Shown one piece after another: positions 59,772-64,000 of a stretch of 64,000 nt of DNA. The notes under the pieces are model-generated. The model was not told where the DNA came from. It was given only the letters and a program-made list of their open reading frames with translations, and searched no databases. Made by a program: the position numbers and the translations under genes. The stretch spans positions 466,599 to 530,598 of the forward strand of contig PJRA01000016.1 of assembly GCA_016987375.1 (NCBI GenBank). Reading direction: 5' to 3'. This DNA is from Brachionus koreanus (lineage: Eukaryota > Rotifera > Eurotatoria > Ploima > Brachionidae). Numbering within the stretch: the stretch's first letter is position 1; each line of letters begins with the position of its first letter.

Positions 59772-62700
59772 CTCGTTTGCATCGTCTGTTAAATTTTTAA
59801 CAATCTCATCCTTTGTCAATTTTGACACAAAACTAATTGGATTAACAAGTGCAGAAGCGAATTCTAGCATTAAATAAAATATAAAAATAAATAGCATTTT
59901 ATTAGAATAAACTTTAGATAAAAATAGTTTTTACCTTCGTATTCTTCAGGTATATAATCTCCTAATTTAATGTGAACAAATAAACTGCTCATTAGCAATT
60001 GTTGATTGCTCTCGTTTTTAAGAGAAATAAATCTATATCCTGGTTTAAGGCCAACAACTGGTAGAACTCTTTGACCAATTTGTTTGTTTTGTTCATCAAA
60101 GACTGTTATTTTTAACAGGGCCAACTCAGGCATTAAAATCTAGATTAAGAGGCTTTATGCTTTAATCTTTAACTACTTAAAAAAAGAATATCACTTTTTT
60201 GAAGCTGTACCCTATGGGATCTGAGTAAATGACACTAAAATATTTGGATGAGAGCAATTTAACTCTGTGTGCCTTCTGTCCTCTAACAGAGTCAGCAGGT
60301 AAACCATACATTTCCACTGTAACCACATGGCCAATTTTTTTTTCCTCAGTGCGAACATGATTCAGAAATATTCCACTAATTACCTTGAAAAAAAATGCCG
60401 GAAAAAAAGTTTTTAATTGCTATTATATACCTTGATGCTAAGAGTGGAAGCAACAATTCCATCTATTGGATTTTCTGTCAAAGGATCAAAGTATCTATTT
60501 AGGTCCATGCGGCGCATTATTTCTGGCTTTAGTAAATAACCACATCTATTGTTGTATTCAAACTTTCCTAGATTTAATTGCATGCCAATGTCTAAAAAAT
60601 TTCAAAAATATTTCACTTGTTTTATTATCGAATATTAATGAAATAATTGCCTAATGTTTGAAAATTCAATGAGACCATTTGACAGCCGACATTCCAAAAT
60701 AACTATGAAAATAAATTTTTCTATTCGACTTTTTATTTAAAAATAAAAAAAAAAACAAAAACTTGAGGAATAAAATTATCCGAAGATATTCGAGTTCCTT
60801 TTGGATATATGCGACTAAATTGTCGCTTATTGTAGCTTAATTGATAAAAAATTTCAATTATTTAAATAGATTAGTTTTCTAAATTTTAATCACTTGATAA
60901 ATTCACTTGATTTTTCTTTGTGTAAATTAAAGGCTGTTGTTTCAACAAAAGAAAACATTTCGTAGCAGCGATTTTTTCCTTTTGAAAAAAAATAAATAAA
61001 TTGAAAAAAAAAATTCACAAACACTCATTTGTTTTTTTGTTTTTAGTTTAAAATTTTTTAATTAATTAATTTTTGTTACAAATCATCAGACTTGTTTTTA
61101 AGTCACAGTTTTAAGTCAAAGTTATGACTTAAATAAAAAAAACTTAAAGCTTTGACTTGACTTGACTTTAGACTTGTGACTTAAAAACAAATCTGCAAAT
61201 CATGCTTATTTTGACGAAACAAAAAGTAAAAAGAAGGAAAAATAAGACAAAGACTTTGTTAAATTTTTAAAAAATACTTTGAGCAATTTCAAACGATCTA
61301 AATGTAGCCGGTTGTAAATAATTGACAAGCTGGGCCATCTCATTTATCGGCACTTCTTGATTACCAGAAGATTCCTTAACTTTTGAATAGGAAAAGTCTT
61401 CACATACAAAAATGTAACATTTACCGAAATGCTTGATAAGTAGACGCCGACTGGCTTTTTGTACAAAGCATCTTCTTTTTCACTATCAGAACTATCACTA
61501 TTCGATGCCACGCTCTCCATTCGTGGCAGTTCTATCTCTTGATTCAATTCGCCATTTATTACTGTCACAGACTTTTCATTATTTTGCTCAACATTCGAAC
61601 GAACTAGACCTTGTCCATTACCACTACGGTTCACATTTGTTTGCAATTCTAAAAATTAAAAATGATCTCATTTTAAAAATTTATTTTTTTAAAAATAATA
61701 AAATTTTAATTATAATTTTATTTTACGAAAATAAAAATATTTTCTTTAAATTTAAAATAGAAAGTGTAAATTTACTTTCTGATGGTTTTTTTCTAAATTT
61801 GACCAAAACTTTGTATTTAAGATCTTCTGGTGTGGGCAGAGCTACGCCAGGTTTGAGCTTTTCCAAAAATGAAAGTTGGTTAATATTTCTTTGAGAAAAT
61901 TGAAAAAATTACAGGATATTCTGGCAGAGGATCAATTAAAAGCTTGTCGCCCAGAATCTCCTTTAGATATTTGACCATTTTTTCTTGCATTCGTTTGCCA
62001 CAGTAGTTTTCAAACGAAAGTAGTACTGGGTACGGAGAAGTTTTAAATGCGGACTCATTAATGGCATTTATGGCTTCATAGAAAAATATTTTTGTGCACA
62101 AAGTTCTACCATGTGTGATTATGGGCTCATCGGAACTATCGTCTTCATGACAGTCAAGCTCAATGCACCGACAACCACTGAGCAAAACTTGACGGTACAT
62201 TTCTGCGTCACTTTTTCCTGTCAGCTGATGTCCTGTTAAATAAGTGTTATGGCTTGAGTTTATGAAATAATGGCTCAATGGCTGGTTCATTTCGTGCTCT
62301 TGGAGCTCGTATTTTTTAGGCTCAATAATTTCATTTTCAAAGTCCATCAAATACCGAAGTAGTCCTTCGGTGGACAGCTTTTCTTTAAAAATTTTATTTA
62401 TTTGAAAATTTTAGAATGCTACACAAAAAAAAACAACTTTTTTTTCTAAATGAATCATCTATTTCAAATTTATTGATCAGTTCAGTGGTTTTTTGTGCTG
62501 AATAAAATGGAAACAGAAGCTCATTTAAACTAGGATCTCTTTGCTCTTTGTTTAAAAATTGCTCAAATTTTTCGACATTTAAATATTGTTTTGATTTTGT
62601 TGCACTTGAATTGGAAAAAATTTTTTTAGACTTTATTTCAAAAATTTGTATTAAAATAATCAACAGTAAGAATCACAACGTGCATTTCTGTAACAACACA

Positions 62701-63583
62701 ACGAAATAGGACTTACTCTTTCCAGCTGTTTTAAATAATCAAATTTGAGGATTGTGTTTTTAAAAAAATTTTATTTTAATCTAAAAAAAATCAAGCTTAC
62801 TAATTCAAAAAAATTGTGTCTATATCTCTGGTTGATGTCAAAGTTACTATTAATCTAAAAAATTTTTCTATACTAAAATTTTTTTCATCTATTAGATCAT
62901 TCTGAAAAAATAAAACTCAAATGAAAAATTTTATAAATTTTTTTTGTTACTTTTCCGCTTGGTAGACCGAGAGAATGTAAGGCAGCAGTGACATTATTTC
63001 TTTCTGATTCACTTGATTTACCATTTGATACAAGTGCACTGACAAGGCTTTAAATATAATTTTAGAATTTTAACATTTTTTCTAAAATTATTCTACGTTT
63101 TGACTGGAAGTTTAAATTCATGGCTTTTGTTGTCCATGACACCGCGGCCATATAATAAACAGCTTCTTAGCTTTATTAAATTCTCCCAAGGCGAGAGATT
63201 GTGCATTCTTTGATTAGTGATGCATTTGAACAAAAAATTTGACCATGACTTTCAAATTGTATATTAAAAAAAATTATTGAAATAATCAATTTTTGTGCCA
63301 GAAATTTTACTTTAATAATGTCAACCGCATTTTCGGCCACAGAAACAAAGTTAATAATTTGTATGCTACAAAAATCAGAGCCGTAGTAAATAGACATGGT
63401 TCGGTCTTGTATTGAACCAGTCGATTTTCCAGCAAACAACACTTCTTTGGAATTTCCATCCTTCAATCAAAAATTTCAAATTCTTTTCTCTATAACTTTT
63501 ATCCAAAAGTCTACTTTTGGTACTGATGCGTATTTGCCAGTTTTTACGTCACGTATACATGATATTTCCAAAAAATCCGATAT
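59772..63583 (-). CDS. PLCB: Phosphoinositide phospholipase C-beta (partial; both ends unresolved)
   Basis: Seventeen exons read on the reverse strand: 63583-63515, 63460-63311, 63248-63097, 63047-62951, 62901-62801, 62604-62438, 62382-61913, 61857-61776, 61648-61425, 61374-61278, 60978-60894, 60835-60763, 60702-60651, 60591-60431, 60383-60195, 60139-59935, 59863-59772. All phases agree; 822 codons. Order: end of the PH domain ([19 protein letters not shown]), EF-hand region, X domain with catalytic residues kept (SHNTYL, ELDCHED, ITHG, SFEN), acidic X-Y linker, Y domain ([45 protein letters not shown]), C2 domain ending SDYIPEE-like ([10 protein letters not shown]). It cleaves PIP2 to IP3 and DAG downstream of Gq. 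Missing: the start and the long C-terminal coiled-coil domain (donor at 59771). The 60592-60650 intron is GC-AG. Confidence 0.92.
61087..61195. repeat. Small inverted-repeat element in a PLC-beta intron
   Basis: CAGACTTGTTTTTAAGTCAC at the left matches the reverse complement at the right (CAGATTTGTTTTTAAGTCAC). The inside is variants of GACTTAA/GACTTGA. About 109 bp, MITE-like. Confidence 0.55.
62717..62725 (-). other. PLCB: Candidate 9-nt microexon of PLC-beta
   Basis: On the reverse strand AAACAG precedes CTGGAAAGA, followed by the consensus donor GTAAGT. Inclusion between the exons ending 62801 and starting 62604 stays in frame (adds WKD within FLNY-WKD-ATKSKQ). It lies in the loop region between EF-hands. 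Confidence 0.4.
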
Positions 63584-64000
63584 CTTTAAACCAATTTAAA
63601 TTTAATTTTTTTGTTTTTAATAATTTTGAAAAATAAAACTTAATCCATTTTTAATAAATTTATCACTCATTTTCAGTTAATTCTTAATTGTCATGAGATC
63701 AAATTTTTAAGCTTATTTCACCCAAAAAAAATGTTTTATTTAACAACTTGAAAAAAATTAAGACATTCAATATTTTATAATTAATGCAAGGTTCAGAAAA
63801 TGCAATATTTTCAAATATTTTCAAAGTATCTTCACTATCGCATAACGTAAATGGTAAATGGACAAAAATTAAAAGCGAATATCTCAAAAAATTTAAATGA
63901 TATTAAGTTTTGGTTTTTTTTCTGATGTAAAGAATTTATTTTTCAATAGAATTATGATTTTCAAATAATGAAAAAACTCCATCGTGAGCGATTTTTCTGA
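63584..64000. other. Upstream PLC-beta region, incomplete
   Basis: Should contain or precede the PH-domain exon. A stretch reading SDKFIKNGL on the reverse strand (about 63680-63654) resembles the family's GDKFIKW motif, but I cannot resolve the splice sites. Confidence 0.35.

Overview
The window is animal nuclear DNA: strongly A+T-rich, with genes split by many short (about 50-75 bp) GT-AG introns plus a few kilobase-scale ones, LINE and DNA-transposon debris, and families found in animals (alpha-catenin, PLC-beta, Patched-domain protein, rhodopsin-like GPCR, SLC5 symporter, selenoprotein N, VLIG-type GTPase, ANKAR). Base composition, compact introns and the gene set fit a small invertebrate such as a monogonont rotifer (Brachionus-like). 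That placement is inference, not proof.

Layout. 1-9 kb: a possible terminal exon (+), a decayed LINE (-), a mosaic of copied fragments of the next two genes, an unrecognised secreted protein (-) and an intact single-exon Patched-domain gene (-). 9-14 kb: gene-poor, with a mariner-like remnant, a 359-base assembly gap, a SINE-like repeat and a MITE. 14.0-23.4 kb: seven-exon ANKAR gene (+). 24.4-28.5 kb: a duplicated non-coding locus; each copy carries five tandem microRNA-like hairpins. 28.9-31.8 kb: a basic single-TM protein and a GPCR (both +). 32.0-39.4 kb: selenoprotein N (-), with an in-frame UGA and a well-formed SECIS, directly followed upstream by a VLIG-like giant GTPase (-). 40.3-44.4 kb: alpha-catenin (-). 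47.7-50.2 kb: TFIIIC subunit 2-like AT-hook/WD protein (+). 51.0-53.0 kb: SLC5/SMCT symporter (-). 54.1-55.5 kb: coiled-coil protein (-). 58-59.4 kb: two inverted-repeat elements. 59.8-63.6 kb: phospholipase C-beta (-), incomplete at both ends.

The strongest candidate for something undescribed is the duplicated hairpin cluster at 24448-25059 and 27371-27983. Four of the five hairpins share an arm of the form GCGAGGCTAT-(N4)-AAACAGT. The few differences between the two copies fall in loops and spacers, not in the paired arms. The most secure unusual decoding event is UGA-to-selenocysteine in selenoprotein N.

The protein-coding genes look like ordinary independent housekeeping, signalling and adhesion genes, not a shared pathway. 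The only tight head-to-tail pair is the VLIG-like gene and selenoprotein N, 146 bp apart. Splice junctions were read by eye; phases were checked and coding lengths close to whole codons, but no transcripts were available.
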